Notes under the pieces: model-generated | Database searches by the model: none | What the model saw: the letters and a program-made list of their open reading frames with translations, nothing else | Told to the model about the DNA's origin: nothing | Source of the DNA: Dactylorhiza incarnata | Lineage: Eukaryota; Streptophyta; Magnoliopsida; Asparagales; Orchidaceae | NCBI GenBank assembly: GCA_033032865.1 | Contig: JAWHQI010000263.1 | Coordinates: forward strand, 682,001-746,000 | Length of the DNA stretch: 64,000 nucleotides | Direction of reading: 5' to 3' | Translations under genes and position numbers: made by a program | Part shown: piece after piece, positions 32,599 to 44,500 of the stretch | Layout: each line of letters starts with the position of its first letter | How positions within the stretch are numbered: position 1 is the stretch's first letter

Positions 32599-35500
32599 GT
32601 TTGGACTTCTTCGATTCGATCGTCTTCTCATCATCTGATTTCGTCTGGCAACATTCTCCAATTTCTGCTTGGATTTCAGGAAATATTGCGGATGTGGTGC
32701 TCGGTTTCGATTCACCTGATACTTATGTGGTAAAGTATTGGAGACTTTTTCTTTTGAATGTCTGATATCACTTGAAATGTAGCAAAATATGCTTTGATTA
32801 GGCGGGAGATTTCCATTTGGTATTCCTTCCTGTTATATGTTTAGGAAGTAAGGGATCCAATTTATAATTTGATTCTAACTTTTGACTAGGTTGTGATCAA
32901 AGTTATCCGAGAACATGTCAACTCCTCTCTAGGAAAGATTTCATTATCACCATCATCGTTATTATCACCGCTCGTTTACTAGGTTGTGATCAAACTTTTG
33001 AAGGATCTAGAGATGCGTCGGAATATTTTGACTTCAACAATGCATTGAACTTCACAAAGACCAGATCGTTCAATCTTTTCTTGTCGTGCTTATTTCTCTT
33101 CTTCGAATGTATCTACTAAATAAAAAAATATATAAATAATTCATATTCGCATACACTTCAAATTAAATATTTTATGAGAGCGGTTATCTAACTATCTCAA
33201 AAGTGATTCAGTTCCTCTTACAACCAGACGAAGTAGCAGTTATGTTCAAAATTTTCATTGTCATAACTTTAAGATGGAGAGTATCAGGCTCGTTTACCCT
33301 TCATCAATGCACAAGCGATAAAACAACCTCCTCTCTAGCTTTCTTTATGTCTCCGTGCATCCATCCCATGACAGGTGCACCACCGTCAACTTTCTTATTA
33401 TTTTAACAAGTTGGGCGAATATAACAACGGCCAATTCCACATTTACCCAAAATCTTATGCTTCGCACTATTGTCGCAGTCTATGTGTACAAATTAACAAA
33501 ATGAGTGATTATGCCTAAAGGCAAACATAAAAACTAGTAATTGAAGAGACAATCAATTATCTGCTTGCTCGCAACACTCTTGCCCAACTTTCTTTCTTCC
33601 CACTTGATAGATTTGAACATCCCCCTCAATTGACTCTTCTTTTCTAAGATGATTTGCAGAGATAAAAACATCATAGCGAATCTAGTCACACATGTTCGAA
33701 CAAGTTTATGAGAGTCTAGTTCTTTCGTCGACTCTCTAACATGTCTAGGGAGATGGTGTGGTCGTGGATAAAGATGGAGAGTTGACAACTCCTGGAGATA
33801 GCATTAGTAATCTGCTTCAGCTTTGCTATAACCTATAACAATAGATTTAGTGTGTGTGTGTTGCACAACAAGTCCAAAAAAAATCGGTCTTCTTCAAATC
33901 CATAAACCTTGATGCAAATATATTGTTGGATGCATTGTCCGTGACAATTTGTACCATATTGTTTTCTCTTGGGTCATCGCGGCTATCGATCGTCTCATTC
34001 AATAAGTCTAAGATTGTACAACCCTGTATTCGCCGAGTGGGCCCCCAGATCCCACGAGGTATTTTTTGACATCGTTTCTAGCAAGTTCCAGGGCAGGGAG
34101 AGAGGGGGTGGGGCGAGCCCCCCTCTCGCCCCCGCCCCCAGCATAGGGGGGCGAGAGGAGGTGGGGCGAGCCCCCCTCTCGCCCCCACCCCCAGCATGGG
34201 AGGCGAGAGGAGGTGGGGCGAGCCCCCCTCTCGCCCCCGCCCCCAGCGTAGGGGGGCGAGAGGAGGTGGGAAGAGCCCCCCTCTCGCCCCCGCCCCCGCC
34301 CCCAGCATAAAGTTTATGAGAGTCTAGTTCTTTCGTCGACTCTCTAACATGTCTAGGGAGATGGCGTGGTCGTGGATAAAGATGGAGAGTTGACAACTCC
34401 TGGAGATAGCATTAGTAATCTGCTTCAGCTTTGCTATAACCTATAACAATAGATTTAGTGTGTGTGTTGCACAACAAGTCCAAAAAAAATCGGTCTTCTT
34501 CAAATCCATAAACCTTGATGCAAATATATTGTTGGATGCATTGTCCGTGCCATTTTGTACCATATTGTTTTCTCTTGGGTCATCGCGGCTATCGATCGTC
34601 TCATTCAATAAGTCTAAGATTGTACAACCCTGTATTCACCGAGTGGGCCCCCAGATCCCACGAGGTATTTTTTGACATCGTTTCTAGCAAGTTCCAGGGC
34701 AGGGAGAGAGAGGGTGGGGCGAGCACCCCTCTCGCCCCCGCCCCCAGCATAGGGGGGCGAGAGGAGGTGGGGCGAGCCCCCCTCTCGCCCCCACCCCCAG
34801 CATGGGAGGCGAGAGGAGGTGGGGCGAGCCCCCCTCTCGCCCCCGCCCCCAGCGTAGGGGGGCGAGAGGAGGTGGGAAGCGCCCCCCTCTCGCCCCCGCC
34901 CCCAGCATAGGGGGGCGAGAGGAGGTGGGGCGAGCCCCCCTCTCGCCCCCGCCCCCAGCATAGGGGGGCGAGAGGAGGTGGGGCGAGCCCCCCTCTCGCC
35001 CCCGCCCCCAGCATAGGGGGGCGAGCCCCCCTCTCGCCCCCACCCCCAGCGTAGGGGGGCGAGAGGAGGTGGGGCGAGGCCCCCTCTCGCCCCCGCCCCC
35101 AGCATAGGGGGGCGAGAGGAGGTGGGGCGAGCCCCCCTCTCGCCCCCGCCCCCAGCATAGGGGGGCGAGAGGAGGTGGGGCGAGCCCCCCTCTCTCCCCC
35201 GCCCCCAGCATGGGAGGCGAGAGGAGGTGGGGCGAGCCCCCCTCTCGCCCCCGCCCCCAGCGTAGGGAGGCGAGAGGAGGTGGGGCGAGCCCCCCTCTCG
35301 CCCCCGCCCCCAGCGTAGGGAGGCGAGAGGAGGCGCGGCGAGCCCCCCTCTCGCCCCCGCCCCCAGCTTAGGGCGGCGAGAGGAGGTGGGCCGAGCCCTC
35401 CCTCTCGCCCCCATCCCCAGCAGGGGGGCGAGACAGGAGGGGGCCGAGCCCTCCCTCTCGCCCCCATCCCCAGCAGGGGGGCGAGACAGGAGGGGCCCGA

Positions 35501-38500
35501 GCCCTCCCTCTCTCCCCCATCCCCAGCAGGGGGGCGAGACAGGAGGGGGCCGAGCCCTCCCTCTCGCCCCCATCCCCAGCAGGGGCGAGACAGGAGGGGG
35601 CCGAGCCCTCCCTCTCGCCCCCATCCCCAGCAGGGGGGCGAGACAGGAGGGGGCCGAGCCCTCCCTCTCGCCCCCATCCCCAGCAGGGGGGCGAGACAGG
35701 GAGGAGGTCAGCCCCCTCTCGCCCGGCCACGGGAGGGTGTTCTGGTCTGCGTTTAGCGCTGCAGAACAGCGGGATTTGGCTATCCGCAGGCCAAATCCGG
35801 GGGCATTTCCGTAATTTCGCAGGCAGTTTTTGGTTATTCGCAGCCCAAGTTCAGGAATTCTATAAATAGGACCAAGGGGTCACCATTTGGAGGCAGGCTT
35901 GTTCTAGGCTAACCCTCTCTCTAGTGGGGGAGGAGAGTCTCAAGTGGTGCCCAAGCCCGGCATTGGTTTGGGAGGGGAATCGCTCTAAAGATATTCCGGG
36001 TATGTGGTGGGACCTCCTCGCCGAGCCCTTGTTCCAGTTCATAGTTCCAACACCTTCAACCTAGAGTTCTCCCTTGGGGGGAGTAAGAGTTGGCCACCCC
36101 TCAACTAGTTGGGGGCCCCGAACTCCACAGAGACCGAGAAATCGGTTTCAACATTATGGTGCGGTGAGCGTGGAGTGTGACTAACTCAAGAAACTCTCGA
36201 GATGAGCTCCATGGACGGAGGTGGAGGAAGATCCGACCCAGGTCACTCGCAGCCCCCGGTGGCTGGGGTGACGTTGGAGATGTTCGAAGATTTCAGGCAA
36301 GAGGTCTTACAGACCATCCAGGTTGCTTTCGCCATGATAATCGGAGGCAGAAGAAGAGATGGTCCAGAGGTCCCGCCCCAGCAGGTGGACGAGGTAACTC
36401 TCGGCCAACAGTCCAGGAAAGAGATACCGGTGGGGGGGGGGGGAGTGGGGAGTTTCCATACCCCCACTCGCCCACCCCCAAGGGGGCGAGCTCAGGAGGG
36501 AGGCGCCCTCCCAGCTCGCCCCGCCCCTTCAAGGGGGCGAGCTCAGGAGGGAGGCGCCCTTCCAGCTCGCCCCGCCCCTTCAAGGGGGCGAGCTCAGGAG
36601 GGAGGCGCCCTCCCAGCTCGCTCCGCCCCTTCAAGGGGGCGAGCTCAGGAGGGAGGCGCCCTCCCAGCTCGCCCCTCCCTTTCAAGGGGGTGAGCTCAGG
36701 AGGGAGGCGCCCTCCCAGCTCGCCCCGCCCCTTCAAGGGGGCGAGCTCAGGAGGGAGGCGCCCTCCCAGCTCGCCCCTCCCCTTCTAGCCCCACCCCAAA
36801 CGGGGGCGAGCGGGGAGGCATCCGGCCCCCAATCGCCCCGCTCCAAAAGAAGTCGAGTGAACGTTGGTGGGCGAGACCACCCCGGGTGGCGGCTACCCAA
36901 TAGCCCGGCGAATGCAGAGGTCAACAATTCAACTCCGGGAGAGCGAGGAAAGAAGGGCCTCCAAAGGAAAAGAGCCAACCGCTCGGGGTGGAGGCAGGGA
37001 TCGAACACACCCTCCCCACCACCTCAGCAAACCATGACGATTGGTTGGGGGAGAAGGAGGAGAGCCAGGAAAGCAGAGAGAAGAGGAAAAAGAAGGGATA
37101 TGGTCGAATTACCTTACTGCGACTTCCACGATGAGGAGGGTCACGCGACGCCCGCCTGCCCCGAGTTATTGGAAATGAAAGATGCGAGGAGTCCAAGGCA
37201 ACAACGACAACTACCAGAAGAAGCCGAAGAAGACCGGGCCTGGGAGTGAGAGACTCAGCTCGGTTTCTATGCTTAGTTTTCTTTTTCAATCCCTAAGTTC
37301 ATGTAATGTGATGTTTCGTTTCCATGCCTAGTTTCCTCACATGTATCAGGGTGATTAATATAATAAAAGTTTTTCAAGAAAAAAATTGTACTTAGCCCCA
37401 ATGCTGGCCCGCTGACCAGGCTCCCACCTAGCTGGCAGGGCCGGGAACCGCTCGGGGGCAGGAAGGAAAATTCTCCACCTCCAGTTGAGCTCGCTAGTCT
37501 AGCGAATGGCCTGGAGGGTGTCGACTCTTCTCCACCTGCAGTTGAGCTCGCTCGTCTAGCGAATGGCCTGGAGGGTGTCGACTCTTCTCCACCTCCAGTT
37601 GAGCTCGCTCGTCTAGCGAATGGCCTGGAGGGTGTCGACTCTTATCCCCCTCTAGTGGAGCTCGGCTCCTAAAGTGTGTCGACCTTGTATCCACCTCTAG
37701 TTGAGCTCGGCTCCTAGATTGTGTCGACCTTAGCCCCGATGCTGGCCCGCTGACTAGGCTCCCACCTAGATGGCAGGGCCGGGAACCGCTCGGGGGCAGG
37801 AAGGAAAATTCTCCACCTCCAGTTGAGCTCGCTAGTCTAGCGAATGGCCTGGAGGGTGTCGACTCTTCTTCACCTCCAGTTGAGCTCGCTCGTCTAGCGA
37901 ATGGCCTGGAGGGTGTCGACTCTTCTCCACCTCCAGTTGAGCTCACTCGTCTAGCGAATGGCATGGAGAGTGTCGACTCTTCTCCACCTCCAGTTGAGCT
38001 CGCTAGTCTAGCGAATGGCCTGGAGGGTGTCGACTCTTCTCCAACTCCATTTGAGCTCGCTCGTCTAGCGAATGGCCTGGAGGGTGTCGACTCTTATCTA
38101 CCTCTAGTGGAGCTCGGCTCCTAGAGTGTGTCGACCTTGTATCCACCTCTAGTTGAGCTCGGCTCCTAGATTGTGTCGACCTTAGCCCCGATGTTGGCCC
38201 GCTGACCAGGCTCCCACCTAGCTGGCAGGGCCGGGAACCGCTCGGGGGCAGGAAGGAAAATTCTCCACCTCTAGTTGAGCTCGTCTCCTAGATTGTGTCG
38301 ACCTTAGCCCCGATGCTGGCCCGCTGACCAGGCTCCCACCTAGCTGGCAGGGCCGGGAACCGCTCGGGGGCAGGAAGGAAAATTCTCCACCTCCAGTTGA
38401 GCTCGCTAGTCTAGCGAATGGCCTGGAGGGTGTCGACTCTTCTCCACCTCCAGTTGAGCTCGCTCGTCTAGCGAATGGCCTGGAGAGTGTCGACTCTTCT

Positions 38501-41500
38501 CCACCTCCAGTTGAGCTCGCTAGTCTAGCGAATGACCTGGAGGGTGTCGACTCTTCTCCACCTCCAGTTGAGCTCGCTCGTCTAGCGAATGGCCTGGAGG
38601 GTGTCGACTCTTATCCACCTCTAGTGGAGCTCAGCTCCTAGAGTGTGTCGACCTTGTATCCACCTCCAGTGGAGCTCGGCTCCTAGATTGTGTCGACCTT
38701 AGCCCCGATGCTGGCCCGCTGACCAGGCTCCCACCAAGCTGGCAGGGCCGGGAACCGCTCGGTGGACGGATGCTCCAAAGGTACTTAGCCCCGATGCTGG
38801 CCCGCTGACCAGGCTCCCATCTAGCTGGCAGGGCCGGGAACCGCTCGGTGGCCGGAGATTGTCAAAGTAAATTCTTCCCCCGAGGTGGCTCCGCTAGCCG
38901 GACTCTCGCTAGCCGACAGGGTGGAGGAACTCTCGGGGAGGCTTTATGTCCTTCCCAAGATAGCTCCGTTAGCTGGGTTCCCAGCGACACTCGTCGAATA
39001 TGCAGGGTTGGACATTTCTTTCCGAGCGTGTACCTCGCTCGAAAAGAGCGGGGATTGTGTACAACCCTGTATTCGCCGAGTGGGCCCCCAGATCCCACGA
39101 GGTATTTTTTGACATCGTTTCTAGCAAGTTCCAGGGCAGGGAGAGAGGGGGTGGGGCGAGCCCCCCTCTCGCCCCCGCCCCCAGCATAGGGGGCGAGAGG
39201 AGGTGGGGCGAGCCCCCCTCTCGCCCCCACCCCCAGCATGGGAGGCGAGAGGAGGTGGGGCGAGCCCCCCTCTCGCCCCCGCCCCCAGCGTAGGGGGGCG
39301 AGAGGAGGTGGGGCGAGCCCCCCTCTCGCCCCCGCCCCCAGCATAGGGGGGCGAGAGGAGGTGGGGCGAGCCCCCCTCTCACCCCCGCCCCCAGCATGGG
39401 AGGCGAGAGGAGGTGGGGCGAGCCCCCCTCTCGCCCCCGCCCCCAGCATAGGGGGGCGAGAGGAGGTGGGGCGAGCCCCCCTCTTGCCCCCGCCCCCAAC
39501 GTAGGGGGGCGAGAGGAGGTGGGGCGAGCCCCCCTCTCGCCCCCGCCCCCAGCATAGGGGGGCGAGAGGAGGTGGGGCGAGCCCCCCTCTCGCCCCCGCC
39601 CCCAGCGTAGGGAGGCGAGAGGAGGTGGGGCGAGCCCCCCTCTCGCCCCCGCCCCCAGCGTAGGGAGGCGAGAGGAGGTGGGGCGAGCCCCCCTCTCGCC
39701 CCCGCCCCTAGCTTAGGGCGGCGAGAGGAGGTGGGCCGAGCCCTCCCTCTCGCCCCCATCCCCAGCAGGGGGGCGAGACAGGAGGGGGACGAGCCCTCCC
39801 TCTCGCCCCCATCCCCAGCAGGGGGGCGAGACAGGAGGGGGCCGAGCCCTCCCTCTCGCCCCCATCCCCAGCAGGGGGGCGAGACAGGAGGGGGCCGAGC
39901 CCTCCCTCTCGCCCCCATCCCCAGCACGGGGGGCGAGACAGGAGGGGGCCGAGCCCTCCCTCTCGCCCCCATCCCCAGCAGGGGGGCGAGACAGGAGGGG
40001 GCCGAGCCCTCCCTCTCGCCCCATCCCCAGCAGGGGGGCGAGACAGGAGAGGGCCGAGCCCTCTCTCTCGCCCCCATCCCCAGCAGGGGGGCGAGACAAG
40101 GAGGAGGTCAGCCCCCTCTCGCCCGGCCACAGGAGGGTGTTCTGGTCTGCGTTTAGTGCTGCAGAACAGCGGGATTTGGCTATCCGCAGGCCAAATTCGG
40201 GGGCATTTCAGTAATTTCGCAGGCAGTTTTTGGTTATTCACAGCCCATGTTCAGGAATTCTATAAATAGGACCAAGGGGGCACCATTTGGAGGCAGGCTT
40301 GTTCTAGGCTAACCCTCTCTCTCTCCCCATTTTCTCTCTCTAGTGGGGGAGGAGAGTCTCCAGTGGTGCCCAAGCCCGGCATTGGCTTGGGAGGGGAAGC
40401 ACTCTAAAGATCTTCCGGGTATGTGGTGGGACCTCCTCGCCGAGCCCTTGGTCCAGTTCATAGTTCCAACACCTTCAACCTAGAGTTCTCCCTTGGGGGG
40501 AGTAAGAGTTGGCCACGCCTCAACTTGTTGGGGGCCCCGAACTCCACAGAGACCGAGAAATCGGTTTCAACAAAGATGAACTTCCCGCCGTGCATGGAGG
40601 ATGAGACATTCTTTGAAAGCCAGAATTTAACTTCAAAACTGCAGTGCACTATGATGTTCATCACACTTCTCCCCTCCCGATCAATCCATGCATTGGTCAT
40701 GAGACTGTATCAATTCAATCTGTAAGTCTGGTGAATGTGCCAGTATCTCATTCGTCCCCTCCACCTCCATCTTTTGAAATTTCTCCCTAAACTCATAAGA
40801 GGTAGGGACCTTCATCTTAGGTCGCATATGCCAATATCATGTACCATCTGCTGGAAAGAGGGGTAGTATATGACATTCAACGGGATAATCGTTTCTTATA
40901 CACATCTAACAATGAATAATGCCGCATCATCTTTCGTTTTCTTCTTATACTTGCTCCTAATGATGCCCTGTTGTTGTATTTGTAAATCTTGTCCTACTTG
41001 ACTGTGTAGTGACTTGGACAAACTGGTCCATGGATCCATTGGCCCTCAACCCTGAATGTAAACTCCTGCGGATGGTGGAGTCCTCTGCGTTTAATTCATC
41101 TTGAACTCCAATTACCACATCATCCAAGCTTGCTGGCAACTTAGCGTTTTTCATTCTCTTGCTTTCTAATATGATGTTGAGGCCTAACTCAGCTTTTTCC
41201 CTCACATCCGCAAGAACTTAGGGGCATGACTTGATATTTCCCCTCCTCCCAACAGGCTTCTTGGAGAGACGATGGCCCTCGATCTTACGATTAAAAGGAT
41301 ATAGTAGAAGAAGATTGTGTCTATAAAGAGCCGATCATCTGGAGGACGAAAAGACAATACCTCGTGGCTGCATCGAGGGAAAAGGCATTATGATCGACCG
41401 GGAGGATCACTATATGTATTTGACGACATCAAGTACGTGTTGCAGTTGAGCGCTCGAGATTTCCTGGTGGTTAATCAACTAGACTGGAAACAACTTTGTG

Positions 41501-44500
41501 CGGCTGTTGAAATGAGGCTGCAGGATCAACCTGGCTGGAAGGAATGAGCTCGAATTGGTGGCTCTGTACCACCCCACAGAGCTGAGTGAGTCAACGAGCT
41601 AGTTGGCCGGATTCAAAATCAGAAAAGTGGAATGAATCACTGCGGGAAGGGCTCCAATGCCAAGTTGTTACGGGTCAACCCATTGAATGTTGGTAGCTTC
41701 GCCGGAGGTGGCGATGACGAAGGAGAAGTATATTGTGGAGCCGGAACCGGAACTGCGGTTGCCTAAGCGGAGTGTGCTCGAGAGAGAACTACCAAAATCG
41801 CGTAAAATGGGACAAGGAAAATAAATTAATTCTTGCATACTCATTCATCACCCAATCCGATCTACATATAACATTGCACAATGACATGGACCGGAAATAA
41901 GTCCAAGATAAAATTACCCAAAATATTAAAAGACACTGAGTGATGACGACTCGCAAATGAAGACGCATAATACTGACTCATCACTTTGGCGCCTAACATA
42001 GACACCTGATGATACTAATTAAATATGTACAATAACTAATACTAGATAGCTGGTGATGTTGGACAATAACACATTCATTTTGCAACATCAATTAGGGCAT
42101 GCATAGATCCGTGATTCAGAAATTTAAGCAGGAGATTAGGGCATGCATAGATCCATGATTCTAGAGCAAGGGAAGCCGCCAATCCAGAAGGCATGAAATA
42201 ATAAGAGAAATTGGTGCTTCCACAGATCCATCATCCATGATTTAGGAATTAAAACCTAAAAGAACTCATAATGCAATGCCGAGTGAGAGGAGCTATAGAG
42301 GAAGAGATTAGAGAAATAAACAAAACCGATGAAGAAGCCAGAGAAACAGTCGTCGATGACAAATGCAGTTCTTAATGGCAGATGAAGTCGCTGTCAACAA
42401 TAGAAGCAATTGTCTTCCACGACAAAGACCAGAGAAACTGCAATCAGAGAGGACGTGTATTACGAATGCGGAGGAGGAACGCCAAGGGAGAGCTGGCGGT
42501 AGTGGGGAGAGAAGAAATTAGGAAGAGGGGGAGAAGAAACCTTAGGGAGCAACTCTAATCTTTTGATTCATCCAAGATAAACATAAAAGAAAAACATACA
42601 ACTCCCCTTATAGCATCGGGGTGCGAATAGCGAGAGTTCAGGTGTGCGAATAGTAAAAAAACATAAATGATATCCAAATGAAAATATTCAAACAACAGTA
42701 GTTCCCGCAGTCTCCTCCAAAATCGGTGGGTGGGTGTCGATGTCTTCCTGCGCGTGTAGATCTTCCACGGCGTAGCCTCTTCATGCACGTCCGTAACAAT
42801 ACAACCGTCTGGAAAATTTGTCTTGTCCTCAAGGCAATAGTTGGCGAACTAGCGACAGAAGTCATCCTGGGGCAGCCATGTAGCGTCGGATTCTGGACAA
42901 TTGAGCCAAGCTATAAGGACCTCCTCCGGACCGGTGTCACACGGAAGGTGGCAGCGACGGACAAGTATTTTGGCGGGGTAATAAGGCGCTTCGCCGGAGA
43001 GATCGATGTCCGTCGGGATGTGGTCCACGGTAGGGTGCTCGCCAACCACATGGCGCAGCTGAGAGACAGGAAAAGCCGGGTGTATGCGACTTCCGCTAGG
43101 AAGGCGTAAACGGTAAGCAACGACGCCAATGCGACGACAACTTCTGGCAGGGACGACGGGCCACTGAAAGCTGTCGGTAAGGGTGGAGATTGATGAACAC
43201 CTTCTCACCCACTTGAAAGGAAAGATCCCGGCTCTTAAGGTTCGCAAAGGATGACATTTTCTGTTGATCCCGTCGTAAGTGGTGTTTCAGTTATTCAAGG
43301 ATGGAGTCCCTGTCGCTCAGGTGGTTGGCCAAGATTTCAACTTGGCATTCCACGGGGAGGTTGCGGACGATGGATGGATATGGTTGGCCGTAGATGATCT
43401 CGAACGGGATCGTGTCGGCCGCCTGATGGTAAGTTGTGTTGTAGGAATATTCAGCCCAACTGAGCCACTTGGCCTACCCCCGGGGCTGCTCCCCAACTGA
43501 GCCACTTGGCGCACCCCCGGGGTTTTCAAGCACCGATTGAGGACTTCGGATTGGCCATCCTTCTGCGGGTGATACACAATGCTCATGCGAAGGCGGGTTC
43601 CTTGAAGCCGGGAGAGTGTCGTCTAAAATGTGCTCAAAAACAGCGGATCACGGTCGTTCACAATCGATCGAGGGAACCCATGGAGTCACACGACCCCGTT
43701 GATGAAGCTCTCTGCCGCGGTGACAGCTGTGTAGGGATGGAGAAGAGGGAGGAAGTGACTGTATTTGGAGAGACGGTCCACCACCACCAAGATGCAGTCA
43801 AACCCCTGCAAGCGCGACAACCGAGTTATGAAGACCATGGCGACATCTTCCCAAATTTGGCCCGGATAGGAGCGGCTGGAGGAGTCCGCTCGGAAACATG
43901 ACTTCGTATTTTGCCTTTTGGCAAATAAAGCATGTGACAATGAAGGCTTTGACTTGCCGGAACATGTGAGGCCAGTAAAGAGACGCCGTCAGGCGGCGGT
44001 ATGTGCGGAAGGCTCCGGCGTGCCCCCCGGAGGGCGAAACGTGGAACTCGGCGAGGGATGCTAGGTGACGACAGCGCGAGGACAAGGCGGTCCTTGAAGA
44101 ACAAGCGGCCTCCCACAAGAGAGTAGGGCAGGTGGGCCGCGGCGTCGGAATGAGGGCCGTCCAAATGGCGTTCAAATGGGGGTCAACCTCCGCTTCATGT
44201 TGGATGGTAGCTACTTCTTCCCAAACGGGCCGAGAGACGGCCAAAAGTTCTGGAGATTGGCATTGACGGGAGAGAGAGCCGGCTGCCTGGTTCACCTTCC
44301 CCGGGCGGAACTCAATGGTGAAGTCATAGCCGAGTCATAGTTGAGCAACTTGGCGACCCAAACTTGTTGCGCCGATGTTGCAATTTTCTGCTGCATGAGG
44401 TAGTGGAGGTTGTGGTGGTTGGTGCGAACCACAAAGGAGCGGCCGAGGAGGTATGACCGCCAATGTTGCACTGCCAGAATATGGCCCATGAACTCGTTTT

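Larger units (their letters stand above)
33702..34915. repeat. Tandem duplication of about 607 bp across the left LTR junction
   Basis: 33702-34309 and 34310-34915 are near-identical. Each contains hAT relic sequence, the junction base run aagat, and the first ~294 bases of the Tat LTR. The duplication therefore happened after the Tat element inserted. The copies differ at a few sites: the outer copy keeps VQIVTDNAS while the inner reads VQNGTDNAS. Confidence 0.85.
34621..36153 (+). repeat. 5' LTR of the non-autonomous Tat element
   Basis: 1533 bp. About two-thirds is a GC-rich tandem array (34700-35730). The rest holds a TATA box (35861-35869) and the transcribed end to ATCGGTTTCAACA. Confidence 0.92.
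34621..40572 (+). mobile_element. Non-autonomous Tat-family retrotransposon with gag only
   Basis: LTRs 34621-36153 and 39058-40572 (TG...CA) are flanked by perfect aagat duplications (34616-34620, 40573-40577). A primer-binding site, a gag-like frame to 37249, a 1.5-kb minisatellite, and a purine-rich tract (GAGCGGGGATTG) fill the inside. No protease, RT, RNase H or integrase is present. The LTR start and primer site match the larger Tat element at 1-16102, a plausible helper family. Confidence 0.92.

Noticed and set aside
32334..32765. A 143-codon uninterrupted frame as a separate gene
   Set aside because: It is exon 1, intron 1 and exon 2 of the epimerase read without splicing. Homology starts at 32496, and clear GT-AG borders with matching phase are present.
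34601..35677. Very long open frames (up to 358 codons) on the - strand with Gly/Arg/Pro repeats
   Set aside because: They are translations of the GC-rich LTR minisatellite. Several frames on both strands are open at once and the sequence is in a U3 region, so coding is not supported. The same holds for frames at 39238-40241 and 37494-37964.
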